From positions 1 through 59,946 of the forward strand of contig OMXL01000010.1 of the NCBI GenBank assembly GCA_900314985.1: a stretch of DNA of 59,946 bases. The letters run 5' to 3'. The stretch is from an uncultured Prevotellaceae bacterium (GTDB lineage: Bacteria; Bacteroidota; Bacteroidia; Bacteroidales; Bacteroidaceae). Under the pieces are notes generated by a model, which was not told where the DNA came from, searched no databases, and saw only the letters and a list, made by a program, of their open reading frames with translations. Of the stretch, positions 40,618 to 50,300 are shown one piece after another. The position numbers were made by a program, and so were the translations under genes. Positions within the stretch are counted from its first letter, which is position 1. The number at the start of each line of letters is the position of its first letter.

Positions 40618-42067
40618 CATTCTGGAAACGACGGTTGTTCTTCTTTTTCTTGTCAAAACCACGGCCACCCTTGTTGAATTTTCTAGAGTCTCTGCTGTCT
40701 CTAGAGTCTCTAGAATATCTAGAACTTCTAGGCTCTCTAGATTCCCTAGACTCTTTGGCCTCTCTGCGTTCCAACGAGCGGAACTTGAAGTTGCGAATGT
40801 CGGCTTCGGCATTCTCCTGTTCTTCGTCAAGGCGCTTCTTAAACTCGCGGTTCTGTTTGAAACGGCGCTTTTCGGCCATCTGACGCTTCTCTTCCTCAGT
40901 CTTGACGACGCCGCCTTCTTCACGGAATACGCTCATCTTGCCGTCAAACATCTGGTATTTGCGGAATTCACACTCCAATGAGCCGTTGTATACAGGGATT
41001 TTGAGTGAGGGCTTTAAGCCAATCTGGTCGAAACACTCCTCACGGTAAGAGAGAATCCATGCGTCGTTACCAGTAAACTCATGCTTCAGACGTTCACCAA
41101 TCATCTTGTATGTACCCAGCAGGTCGGGAGTAGAAATACGCTCACCATAAGGCGGATTGGTGACGATGATACTCTTGTTCTGGGGCTTGGTGAAGTTCTT
41201 GAAGTCCTGCTCAGTAACAGTGATGTCGCTGGTCAGACCTGCGGCCTTGGCGTTGAGGCGTGCTGTGTTGACGGCTTTGATATCCACGTCGTAGCCATAG
41301 ATGTGGTGGTTGAACTCACGCTCCTGAGAGTCGTCATTGTAAATTTTGTCGAAGAGGTCTGCATCGAAGTCAGGCCACTTCTCGAAAGCAAATTCCTTGC
41401 GGAACAGACCTGGCGCCATGTTACGTGCAATCAAGGCAGCCTCAATCAGTAAGGTTCCTGAGCCACACATAGGGTCGATGAAGTCGGTCTCGCCCTGCCA
41501 GCCAGTCATCATAATCATGCCGGCTGCCAACACTTCGTTGAGTGGAGCCTCGACAGACTCCTGACGGTAGCCACGACGATGTAGTGACTCGCCACTGGAG
41601 TCAAGACACAGTGTGCACTGGTCTTCTGCAATATGGATGTGCAGACGGATGTCTGGATTGGTAATGCTGATATTGGGACGCTTGCCAGTACGCTCACGGA
41701 ACTGGTCAACGATGGCGTCCTTTACCTTATATGCGACGAACTTGGAGTGGCGGAATTCTTCGGAGAATACTACGGAGTCGACAGAAAACGTCTTGTCGAG
41801 GGCAATATACTCGCTCCAGTCGATATCTTTCACACCTTCGTAGACGTCGTCAGCAGACAGCGCACGGAAGTGCTTGATGGGTTTTAGAATGCGAATTGCG
41901 GTGTGTAATTGGAAATTAGCACGATACAAGAGCTCTTTGTCGCCCTTGAAAGATACCATTCGACGTCCTATCTGTACGTCGTTTGCGCCCAGTTGCGCTA
42001 ACTCCTTCGCTAAGACGGGCTCTAAGCCCATAAAGGTCTTGGCGATGATTTCAAATTGCTGTGCCAT
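40604..42067 (-). CDS. rlmL: THUMP-domain 23S rRNA methyltransferase (RlmL-like)
   Basis: A 487-residue enzyme with an N-terminal THUMP RNA-binding domain (AQQFEIIAKTFMGLEPVLAK), a Rossmann methyltransferase domain with FIDPMCGSGTLLIEAALIA and the N6-adenine/guanine motif TNPPYGERI, and a basic tail. It probably makes m2G2445 in 23S rRNA, as RlmL does in E. coli. Residues 433-462 are SR(D/E)-type repeats encoded by a nonamer array, then a Lys/Arg-rich end. The ATG at 42067 removes a 66-residue extension that covers the promoters. The gene has two nearly identical promoters. Confidence 0.9.
   Translation of the reverse strand: MAQQFEIIAKTFMGLEPVLAKELAQLGANDVQIGRRMVSFKGDKELLYRANFQLHTAIRILKPIKHFRALSADDVYEGVKDIDWSEYIALDKTFSVDSVVFSEEFRHSKFVAYKVKDAIVDQFRERTGKRPNISITNPDIRLHIHIAEDQCTLCLDSSGESLHRRGYRQESVEAPLNEVLAAGMIMMTGWQGETDFIDPMCGSGTLLIEAALIARNMAPGLFRKEFAFEKWPDFDADLFDKIYNDDSQEREFNHHIYGYDVDIKAVNTARLNAKAAGLTSDITVTEQDFKNFTKPQNKSIIVTNPPYGERISTPDLLGTYKMIGERLKHEFTGNDAWILSYREECFDQIGLKPSLKIPVYNGSLECEFRKYQMFDGKMSVFREEGGVVKTEEEKRQMAEKRRFKQNREFKKRLDEEQENAEADIRNFKFRSLERREAKESRESREPRSSRYSRDSRDSRDSRKFNKGGRGFDKKKKNNRRFQNDEED
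40681..40769 (-). repeat. CTAGA-core nonamer array inside the rlmL tail
   Basis: About nine 9-bp units on the plus strand such as CTCTAGAGT, CTCTAGAAT, ATCTAGAAC, CTCTAGATT. The core CTAGA is the same as in the SPOR array. It encodes Ser-Arg-(Asp/Glu) repeats in the rlmL frame. Confidence 0.85.
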
Positions 42068-42092
42068 TATGTAAATAGGTGTAATTATGGTG

Positions 42093-42123
42093 CAAAGGTA
42101 CGAATAAGCGAGCACAATACAAA
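42093..42123 (-). promoter_or_regulatory. Proximal promoter of rlmL
   Basis: On the minus strand TTTG (42123-42120), a 19-nt spacer and TACCTTTG (42100-42093). The leader would be about 20 nt. Confidence 0.7.
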
Positions 42124-42181
42124 ACAAAAAACGCTTTTTTTTTGTTTTTATATTGTCGAGCAAGAGTACCTTCGATGAAGT

Positions 42182-42213
42182 CAAAGGTACGAATAAGCGA
42201 GCAAAAAAACAAA
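42182..42213 (-). promoter_or_regulatory. Distal promoter of rlmL
   Basis: On the minus strand TTTG (42213-42210), a 20-nt spacer and TACCTTTG (42189-42182). The 22 bp from the -7 box upstream are identical to the proximal promoter 89 bp away. Confidence 0.68.
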
Positions 42214-42228
42214 TAAACTCCACATTAT

Positions 42229-42260
42229 TTTGGTTTTTACAAAAAGAATTCGTAACTTTG
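42229..42260 (+). promoter_or_regulatory. Promoter of the sensor kinase gene
   Basis: TTTG (42229-42232), a 20-nt spacer and TAACTTTG (42253-42260), divergent from the rlmL promoters. Confidence 0.68.
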
Positions 42261-42283
42261 CGCAATCATATATACTCAACTGG

Positions 42284-43543
42284 ATGAACGCAATAGGATT
42301 AATTCCCCTCATTAGTCTTGCCGACCTGATGCAGATAGACATTCTGTTCTGGCTGTTGGCAATTCCTATGGTTGTACTGTTGGTCGTTTATCTGATATGG
42401 CAGCAACATCATTATAAGGCGCTTGAGACGGAACTGACCATGCTGAATACGGTAAAAGGTCGTACGATAGAGTACGATTTGGTGCTGAAAGCCATGAAGT
42501 TAGCTGTATGGCATATTGATGTGCAGGAGCGTACCATTACTTATGATAGCGACTATCGCGATGCGTTGGATGTCGCCTCTGTACCGCCAGGCTCTGATGT
42601 GGAAATGTTCTGTAATAACCTGTTGCCAGAATACAAGGAACGTATTGCTACAAGCATGATTGATTTGGCACAAGGCCGTACCGAACTAGTACACGAGCAG
42701 TATGAGGCCCATTCCCCATTAGGTGATGGTACTATTTGGGGCGAGACCTATGCAGTGGTAGACAAGCGCGACGCCAATGGACGCGCGAAGACGATTGTTG
42801 GTACATCCATGCGTATCGATAAGCAGAAAGAGATAGAGATGGCACTCATCAAAGCCCGTAATCATGCAGAGGAGAGTGATCGGCTGAAGGCAGCCTTCCT
42901 GGCTAATATCAGTCATGAAGTGCGTACACCGTTGAATGCTATTGTCGGCTTTAGTGAGGTGCTGGTTGATAGCTCTTCTACAGAGGAACGTTCCCAGCTG
43001 GCAACGCTGATTCGTCAGAATAATGCTCGTCTGTTGCAGCTTTTTGAAGACATGGTCAACCTGTCTAAGCTGGAGGCTGGTGATGAGTCTGTGCATAAGA
43101 CTCACTTCCTGATTGCCGACCTGTTGCAGGAACTGCAGGAGAAGTATGCTGTACGAGCAGCTGAGAAGCAATTGACATTGTTCATCGACAAACATTCAGA
43201 GATGCTGGAACCTTATACCGACCGTGACCGCTTGATGCAGATACTTGGCCATTATGTTGATAATGCGCTGAAATTCACTACGGAGGGTGGCATTACACTA
43301 GGTTGTAATCTGGAGGTTGGCAATATGCGTGTGTGGGTTCGTGACACTGGAAAGGGAATTGATGCAGAGTATTGTGGTGACAAACTCTTTGAACGTTTTG
43401 TGAAAATAGATGAATTTGAACAGGGAACAGGCCTCGGATTGAGTATCTGCCGTAGTCTGGCACTTACGCTGGGTGGTAAGGTCGGTATGGAATCTGAGGT
43501 GGGAGTAGGCTCACTGTTCTGGGTTGATGTGCCCTACAAATGA
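42284..43543 (+). CDS. PAS-containing sensor histidine kinase
   Basis: A 419-residue kinase. One transmembrane helix (about 20-40, FWLLAIPMVVLLVVYLIW) is followed by a PAS-like domain (about 60-180), HisKA with FLANISHEVRTPLNAIVGFS (phospho-acceptor His) and a HATPase domain with YVDNALKFT, VRDTGKGIDAEY and GTGLGLSICRSLA. The longer frame upstream begins at a TTG in the promoter and is rejected. The next gene overlaps by 4 nt (ATGA). No response regulator lies nearby. Confidence 0.92.
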   Translation: MNAIGLIPLISLADLMQIDILFWLLAIPMVVLLVVYLIWQQHHYKALETELTMLNTVKGRTIEYDLVLKAMKLAVWHIDVQERTITYDSDYRDALDVASVPPGSDVEMFCNNLLPEYKERIATSMIDLAQGRTELVHEQYEAHSPLGDGTIWGETYAVVDKRDANGRAKTIVGTSMRIDKQKEIEMALIKARNHAEESDRLKAAFLANISHEVRTPLNAIVGFSEVLVDSSSTEERSQLATLIRQNNARLLQLFEDMVNLSKLEAGDESVHKTHFLIADLLQELQEKYAVRAAEKQLTLFIDKHSEMLEPYTDRDRLMQILGHYVDNALKFTTEGGITLGCNLEVGNMRVWVRDTGKGIDAEYCGDKLFERFVKIDEFEQGTGLGLSICRSLALTLGGKVGMESEVGVGSLFWVDVPYK

Positions 43544-46053
43544 GTAAGATTAGAATTATAGGACTTTTTTTGATGCTGATGCTCTTGCAGCCTTTGCATG
43601 CACAGGAGATTATCAGAGGACATGTTGTTGATGAGGCAACGGGCGAAGGTATTGGCTTTGCCAGTGTACAGTATAAAGGACTTAATCTTGTTGCCATTAC
43701 CGATCCACAAGGCTATTTTACGATTCGTCTTCTGAAAGGCAAACGACTGACAGTTAGCGTGTTGGGCTATAAGACGCGTACTGTTGATGTCGATAGTGAT
43801 AGCGAGAAACTCTTTGTCTCGTTGCGACAGGATGCCAAAGCACTGAAGGAGGTGACCGTCAATAAGAAACGTACACGCTACAGTCGCAAGAATAACCCTG
43901 CTGTAGAGCTGATGAAGCGTGTTGTTGCCAACAAAAAACGCACCAATCTGGCCTTGCGCGATTATTACCAATATACAAAGTATCAGAAACTGACGCTGGC
44001 TCTCAATGATGTAAATCCGGAGATGCTTGAGAATCCACGGTTTAGTAAGATGCCGTGGCTCTTGGAACAGGTGGAAGTCAGCCAGTTGACCAATAAGCTC
44101 ATCTTACCCCTCAGCGTGGATGAGACGGTAACGCAGAAAGTGTACAGACGCAGTCCTCATGACGAGAAAAGCATTGTGAAGGGTATGCGTTCCTCTGGTA
44201 TCAACGATTTCTTCCAGACTGGCGAGATCCTGAATACCATGACCAAGGATATCTTTACCGATATTAATATCTATGATGATCAGGTACGCATCCTGCAGCA
44301 TCCATTCCTGTCGCCTATCGCTGATGGTGCCATCTCGTTCTATCGCTACTATATTGAGGATACGCTGGTCGTTGAGCGCGATAGCTGTATCCATTTGCAT
44401 TTTCTGCCCAATAACCAGCAAGACTTCGGATTCCGTGGCGATTTGTATGTGTTGAAAGACTCGTCATGTCAGGTAAAGCGCTGTGAGTTGATTCTCCCCA
44501 ATCAGACAGATGTGAACTTTGTCGAGAATATGAAGTTGGTGCAGGAGTTTACCCAGCTGCCTACTGGCGAGTGGGTGTTGTCTGTCGATGATATGATTGT
44601 CGAGATGGTGCTCTTCGACTTCTTTCAGAAGGGTGTGGCTATCAAGACGACCCGCCTCTCTGACTATGCCTTCGATGAGATTCCCAAACAGCTGTTTCGA
44701 GGTAAGGCTAAATCGGCCATTGATCCTGATGCAGAGATGCAGGATGACACTTTCTGGCAACAGCATCGTAAGGTGCAACTGACCAAGAGTGAAGAGTCAA
44801 TGGGCGATTTCCTCAATGGGATGCAGAGTATGGGTGGTTTCAAATACGTGCTGACGGCCTTGAAATTACTCGCTGAAAACTATATTGAGACGGGCCAGAA
44901 GAGTAAGGTGGATATTGGCCCTGTCACCTCTATGCTCAGCAATAACTTTATTGATGGCCTGCGTACCCGTTTTGGTGGACAGACCACTGCTAACCTGAGT
45001 CGCCACCTGTTCTGGAAAGGCTATATTGCTCGTGGTTGGAAAAGCAAGAATACCTATTATAGCGGAGAGATGACGTGGTCGCTCAATAGGAAGAAATATA
45101 CGCCTGACGAGTTCCCCAAACGAAATATCTCTATTCTGAGTACTTACGACGTGATGTCTCCCTCTGATAAGTTCCTCAGTAGCGATAAGGATAATGTCTT
45201 TTCTTCCTGGAAGTGGGCCAAGGTTGACAAGATGATGTTCTACAAGCGCCAAAAGCTGACTTTCGAACGTGAAGAACCCTGGGGACTGCGCACCTTGTTC
45301 AGTGCCAAGACTGAGGAGAACGAGTCTGCTGGAAATATGCAGTATTTTAAGTTCCGTACCACGGAGTTGCGTGCTGAGATAGAGTACAGTCCCGGTGCCT
45401 TGTATGTCAACTCTAAGATGAGGCGTCATAAGGTGAACCGTGAAGCCCCCATAATCACCCTTAGCCATACATACGGCATCGAGGGGCTGTTAGGTGGCGA
45501 CTACACCTATCATTATACGGAAGCGAGTGTCTTCAAGCGCTTCTGGTTTGGATCCTGGGGACGTATCGACCTTTATACCCGTGCTGGTGTACAGTGGAAT
45601 CAAGTACCTTTTCCATTGCTGTGCATGCCAGCATCCAATCTGTCCTATTTCAGTCATAAGCACATGTTCAACCTGATCAACAACATGGAGTTTATGAACG
45701 ACCGCTTTGTCAGTGTTGACTTTAACTGGGACATGCAAGGAAAAATCTTTAACCGCATTCCGCTTATCCGCCGTCTGCACTGGCGCGAATATATCGGTGC
45801 GAAGATGCTGTGGGGCGCATTGTCTGACAAGAATAATCCCTATCTGCAGCAAAATAGTGATAGTAAGGTGCTGATAGCCTTCCCTGAACAGACGCGACTG
45901 ATGAATCCAGATATTCCTTATTGGGAGATTTCGCTGGGCATCCGTAGTATCTTCCGTTTCTTCCAGGTGGAGTATGTGCGTCGTATGAATTATAATGACA
46001 ACCGCATCGGACCGAAGAATAGTGTTCGCTTGGGCTTTACGTTGATGTTCTGA
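43540..46053 (+). CDS. DUF5686 outer-membrane protein with carboxypeptidase-regulatory-like plug
   Basis: An 837-residue exported protein (signal MLMLLQPLHAQ region). The N-terminal domain (about 20-105) is of carboxypeptidase-regulatory type (IIRGHVVDEATGEGIGFASV). The rest matches DUF5686: central alpha/beta part and a barrel-like C-terminal region rich in aromatic strands (WREYIGAKMLWGAL, NSVRLGFTLMF as last strand). Such proteins occur in Bacteroidota outer membranes and their role is unknown. The 4-nt overlap with the kinase gene suggests co-expression. Confidence 0.88.
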   Translation: MSKIRIIGLFLMLMLLQPLHAQEIIRGHVVDEATGEGIGFASVQYKGLNLVAITDPQGYFTIRLLKGKRLTVSVLGYKTRTVDVDSDSEKLFVSLRQDAKALKEVTVNKKRTRYSRKNNPAVELMKRVVANKKRTNLALRDYYQYTKYQKLTLALNDVNPEMLENPRFSKMPWLLEQVEVSQLTNKLILPLSVDETVTQKVYRRSPHDEKSIVKGMRSSGINDFFQTGEILNTMTKDIFTDINIYDDQVRILQHPFLSPIADGAISFYRYYIEDTLVVERDSCIHLHFLPNNQQDFGFRGDLYVLKDSSCQVKRCELILPNQTDVNFVENMKLVQEFTQLPTGEWVLSVDDMIVEMVLFDFFQKGVAIKTTRLSDYAFDEIPKQLFRGKAKSAIDPDAEMQDDTFWQQHRKVQLTKSEESMGDFLNGMQSMGGFKYVLTALKLLAENYIETGQKSKVDIGPVTSMLSNNFIDGLRTRFGGQTTANLSRHLFWKGYIARGWKSKNTYYSGEMTWSLNRKKYTPDEFPKRNISILSTYDVMSPSDKFLSSDKDNVFSSWKWAKVDKMMFYKRQKLTFEREEPWGLRTLFSAKTEENESAGNMQYFKFRTTELRAEIEYSPGALYVNSKMRRHKVNREAPIITLSHTYGIEGLLGGDYTYHYTEASVFKRFWFGSWGRIDLYTRAGVQWNQVPFPLLCMPASNLSYFSHKHMFNLINNMEFMNDRFVSVDFNWDMQGKIFNRIPLIRRLHWREYIGAKMLWGALSDKNNPYLQQNSDSKVLIAFPEQTRLMNPDIPYWEISLGIRSIFRFFQVEYVRRMNYNDNRIGPKNSVRLGFTLMF

Positions 46054-46061
46054 AAACAAAA

Positions 46062-46100
46062 AAGACTAAGAATATCTCCCGACATCCTTAGTCCTTACTT
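46062..46100 (+). terminator. Probable terminator after the DUF5686 gene
   Basis: AAGACTAAG (46062-46070) with CTTAGTCCTT (46087-46096) forms a 7-9 bp stem. The T-rich tail is weak. Confidence 0.55.
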
Positions 46101-46234
46101 CTAACTAACTTATTATCAACTATTCATTACTCATTCTTTTCCTATTGGCCTATGCGTGGCCTTGTGTTCTGTTTTCTGGTGCAAAGGTACGGAGATAATA
46201 TGTAAAATGTAGCGGAAAAACAGAAAAAAACGAC

Positions 46235-46246
46235 GTAAACGTTTGC
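46235..46246. promoter_or_regulatory. Probable LacI-family operator
   Basis: GTAAACGTTTGC is a 12-bp near-palindrome around a central CG, the usual form of LacI/GalR-type operators. Its right end covers the TTTG of the -33 box of the lacI-like gene. Confidence 0.68.
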
Positions 46247-46273
46247 GACTTTGCACATTATTTATTACCTTTG
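46242..46273 (+). promoter_or_regulatory. Promoter of the lacI-sensor-GH31 genes
   Basis: TTTG (46242-46245), a 20-nt spacer and TACCTTTG (46266-46273). The ATG at 46297 gives a leader of about 20 nt. Confidence 0.72.
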
Positions 46274-46296
46274 CGGAGACTAAGGACTAAAAGTAT

Positions 46297-47325
46297 ATGA
46301 ACAATAACCGGCAACATCGTATTTCGTTGAAGGATCTGGCCAAGGAATTGGGCGTTAGCATCGCTACCGTCAGTCGTGCGCTACGCAACTCTCCAGAGAT
46401 TGGCGCAGAGATGCAGCAACGTGTAAAAGATTTAGCTAAGAGGCTTAATTACAGACCGAATCCTTTTGCTCAGAGTCTGCGAAAAGAAGCTCCGAAAGTC
46501 ATCGGTGTTGTCGTTCCCAATCTGGTAACTCATTATTATGCTTCTGTCCTTGATGGCATAGAGGATGAGGCGCGTCGCGCTGGATATAGCGTGATTAGTG
46601 CGAATAGTCATGAGAGCTATGAAGATGAGGCTCATGCCATTGATAACTTTATCAGTCTTCATGTAGAGGGTATCATAGCCTGTCTGGCACAGGGCACCAC
46701 CGATTATCATCATTTCGAGGAAATTGCTGATATGGGCATTCCTTTGGTCTTCTTCGGACGTACCTGTCTGACAGATAAGTTCTCGTCGGTGACGGCCAAT
46801 GGTGACGAGGCTGCACAGATGGCTACCCAGCATCTGATTGATACCGGCAGTCAGCGCATTGCCTTTTTAGGAGGTCCTAACCATTTGGATATGGTACGTC
46901 GTCGCAAACATGGCTACTTAGAGGCCCTGCGCGAAAACCGCTTGCCTATCGACCGTGAGATGGTGGTCTGTGACAAGATTGATTATGAGGTCGCGTTGAA
47001 GAATGCTGAGGAGCTGCTTCGCCGTCCTGATCGTCCAGACGCTATTGTTGCATTCAATGATATTATCACTTTTGCTGCTTTTACAGCCATCAAGAATTGT
47101 AAGTTGCGCATTCCTGACGATGTGGCGCTGATAGGCTTTACGGATGATATCCATGCAGCCTATGTCACCCCTCAGATGTCGGCAATTGTTGATCAGGCGC
47201 ACGAGATGGGTGTCACTGCCTGTCAGTTGTTGCTGAAGAATATCCAAGGTGATATGAAGGTCTATAAGAAAATTGTTCCTCAGCAGTTGGTTATCCGTGA
47301 TACCTCTGCCAAAAAGATTAAATAA
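46297..47325 (+). CDS. LacI-family transcriptional regulator
   Basis: A 342-residue repressor. The N-terminal helix-turn-helix and hinge are clear (ISLKDLAKELGVSIATVSRA, RLNYRPNPFAQSLRK), followed by a periplasmic-binding-protein-like sugar domain (IGVVVPNLVTHYYASVLDGI, GFTDDIHAAYVTPQMSAI). It is the first gene of a run with the sensor protein (12 nt downstream) and a GH31, so its ligand may be a sugar released by that enzyme. The likely operator over its own promoter suggests autorepression. Confidence 0.94.
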   Translation: MNNNRQHRISLKDLAKELGVSIATVSRALRNSPEIGAEMQQRVKDLAKRLNYRPNPFAQSLRKEAPKVIGVVVPNLVTHYYASVLDGIEDEARRAGYSVISANSHESYEDEAHAIDNFISLHVEGIIACLAQGTTDYHHFEEIADMGIPLVFFGRTCLTDKFSSVTANGDEAAQMATQHLIDTGSQRIAFLGGPNHLDMVRRRKHGYLEALRENRLPIDREMVVCDKIDYEVALKNAEELLRRPDRPDAIVAFNDIITFAAFTAIKNCKLRIPDDVALIGFTDDIHAAYVTPQMSAIVDQAHEMGVTACQLLLKNIQGDMKVYKKIVPQQLVIRDTSAKKIK

Positions 47326-47337
47326 TACTGTGTTGCC

Positions 47338-50300
47338 ATGAGAAAAGTCCTATGTTCTTTTTTACTGCTCATCCTGCTGCCATTAGGTGTGCAAGCCATA
47401 TTGCCTGACATCAAGTTCCGTCGTCTCGATACTCGCGACGGTCTTTCTAACTCTCAGGTGAATTATGTCTATCGCGACTCACGCGGTTTTGTGTGGTTTG
47501 GTACGGCCTATGGACTCAACCGTTATGATGGTTATCGCTTTAAGACATTCTATTCGAATAAGCGTGACACCACCTCCATGCGTGACAACTTCACGGACGA
47601 GATCATGGAGGCTTATGATGGTAAGCTCTGGTTGAAGCAGGGTATGAACTACTGCATCTACGACCCTGTTACGGAGCGCTTTGAGCGTAATGTGAGTCGT
47701 GAACTCTCTGAATATGGTATTACAGGTGGTGTGGAACGTCTCTATATCGACTGTAAGCAGCGCTTTTGGGTAAAATGCTATGATGATGGTGTTTATTGCT
47801 ATAACCCGAAGACGAAGAAACTCTCGCATATTCAGCGAGGTTATGAGAAGGGCCAGTTCAATCCTACCTATGGTATATCTACTTTCTCCAGCTATGGCAA
47901 CAAGGTTGTGCTGAGCACCTATCAGGGCGTGCTGGTGATGCTGGATGGTGAAAAAGGTGTGATAGAGTGGGAGAGTACGTGGATTCGCGACCACGGAGGC
48001 CCTCGTAACCAAGAATATAGGGTGTTTATCGATCAGCAGCATAATGTCTGGACCACCTGTCTTGGCAATACCTATGTATATATTGCCCGTGAGCAGCGTT
48101 GGTATCCGTCTCTGATGGATCTCATGAAGGCTCGTCATATTGACAATCCTCCCCAGAATCTGGAGATATGGGATGTCAAGGCCGACCGTCGTGGTTGGCT
48201 GTGGGTAGCCACCGACCATGATGGCGTTTTCGTGATTAATCTGAATGGTCACGAGTATCGTCAGTTCCTGAACAATAAGTTTGACCAGTCTACCATCTCC
48301 GAGAATACCGCCAAGCATATCTGTGTAGACCGTGTTGGTCGTGTATGGATTGGTACTTATAAGAATGGTGTCAACCAGTATCTGGAAGGTACCGCCAGTA
48401 TGAAGAGTCTGGAGTTGGGCGACATTAATACGGTCAGTGAAGACCGTTATGGAAACTATTGGATAGGTACCAACGACCGAGGCATTCTGGTGTATAATCC
48501 CAAGAGCAACGAAGTGTTGCGTCAGTATACCACGCAGAGTAGTTCCCTGAGTTCTAACATCATGGTAGGCTCTCATTGTGCCAGCGACGGCTCCATCTGG
48601 TTTGGCTCCTATAATGGTGGTTTGGTGCGTTGCATTCCCTCAAAGAGCAATCCTGCCGAAGCCACTATCGTCAACTATCGCTCTGAAACAGGCTCTGGTC
48701 TGGCTATCAATAATGTGTGGAGTGTGACGGAAGACCGCTGGCATCGTATCTGGATTGCTACGTTGGGTGGCGGTATTCAGATGCTCGACCTGAAGACTGG
48801 TAAGTTCCGCTCGTGGACTGCTGAGAATGCGAAATTACCCAGCAACTACCTCTCCTCCGTATACTGGATTAAGAAAGGTTGGCTGATGGTGGGTTCCAGC
48901 TGGTACTACTGTCTCGTGAATCCTGTTACGGGAAAGTTGGCCAACCGTATTATCCCCGACGACCCCAACGTGGCGGCCAATACAGGTACAAGTGTCTGTG
49001 TGATGGAGGATAGCCGTGGTCTTATCTGGCAGGGATCGACCTCTGGTGCTGCAGTGTACGACCCTCATACCAAGCGCGTCTTCCTGTTGGATATGACCAC
49101 AGGCCTGATGGGCTCCAGTGTCTGCTCTATTGTGGAGGATCAGGGTCACATGATGTGGGTTGTCACCGATCATGGTGTCTCCAAGGTTATTCCTGAACAG
49201 CAGGAGGATGGCACGTGGCAGTTCACCGTGCGTAGCTATACCAGCAGCGACGGTTTGCAGAAAGGCACCTACAACCAGCGTTCTGCTTTCCTGACGCGTG
49301 GCGGTTTGTTGCTGGTAGGTGGTCAGGGTGGTCTTGACGTTATCAATACCAAGAAACTGTCGAGCGCTCGCAGTAAGGAACATCCTATCTTCAGTGGTTT
49401 ACGGCTGTTTGATGTCGATGTCCCTGTTGGCAGGGAGATTGACGGTCGTGTCATCCTTGACGAGGCACTGAATGTCTGTCGTGACATCACACTGCGTTTC
49501 AGTGACCAGTTCACCATTCAGTTGGCCAGTGATGCGGGTGTCGTTGGTAACGAGAAACGCTTTGTCTATAAGTTGGAAGGCTTCAATGATAACTGGGTGA
49601 AGACCTCTGAGTTGAACCCCAATATCACCTATAATTCTCTGCGTGCCGGCTCCTACACACTGTGTGTTCGCATGCTGAACGACGATGGCTCTATCGGTGA
49701 CGAAGAGGCTCGCATGGAAATCACCATCCTTCCTGCCATCTGGCGTACACGCTGGGCTATCCTGCTCTACATGATTGTCATCGCTGCCATCGCACTGCTG
49801 TGGCGCCGCTGGTTCGTGAAACGTCTGGGACGTCGCATGGAAACGGAGACTATTCGTCGCGAATTGGAGAAGAAGCAGTGGATGAATGAGACCCGTATGC
49901 AGCTGAAGAAAGAATATGCTGAGAAGAATGCTACCGACCATCCTGGTGAGGCTACTGACGTTTATCATGTGGTGGCTCGTCGCCATTTGGGAGATCTCGT
50001 ACACTTCCTGCGCCAGTTCTGTAACGACTATCGGTCACCCGACAAACGCAAGTCTGTCAAGGTCAACTTCATCTCGCCCGTAGAAGAGTTGGAGGCCGAA
50101 TATGATGGTATCTTGCTGTCTGAGGCTTTGCTGACGCTGTTCAACAACTCGGTACTCTTTGCCCATGAAGACTGTCAGATTAGTGTCGGTGTGGTACGTC
50201 AGCAGGATGGCCACATCCAGATACAGGTGGCCGATAATGGTATTGGTATCAAGGACGAGTTCAAGGAGCATGCCTTCGACCCCATGATCAATAATGAGGG

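Noticed and set aside
40618-40923. 102-residue extension upstream of the DPP-IV-like signal peptide
   Set aside because: It reads the rlmL tail, including the nonamer array, in another frame. The proper signal peptide starts at 40617.
47479-48576. 365-codon open frame on the minus strand inside the large sensor gene
   Set aside because: It is a shadow of the plus-strand gene: no family motifs, no promoter and low-complexity Ile/Thr composition.
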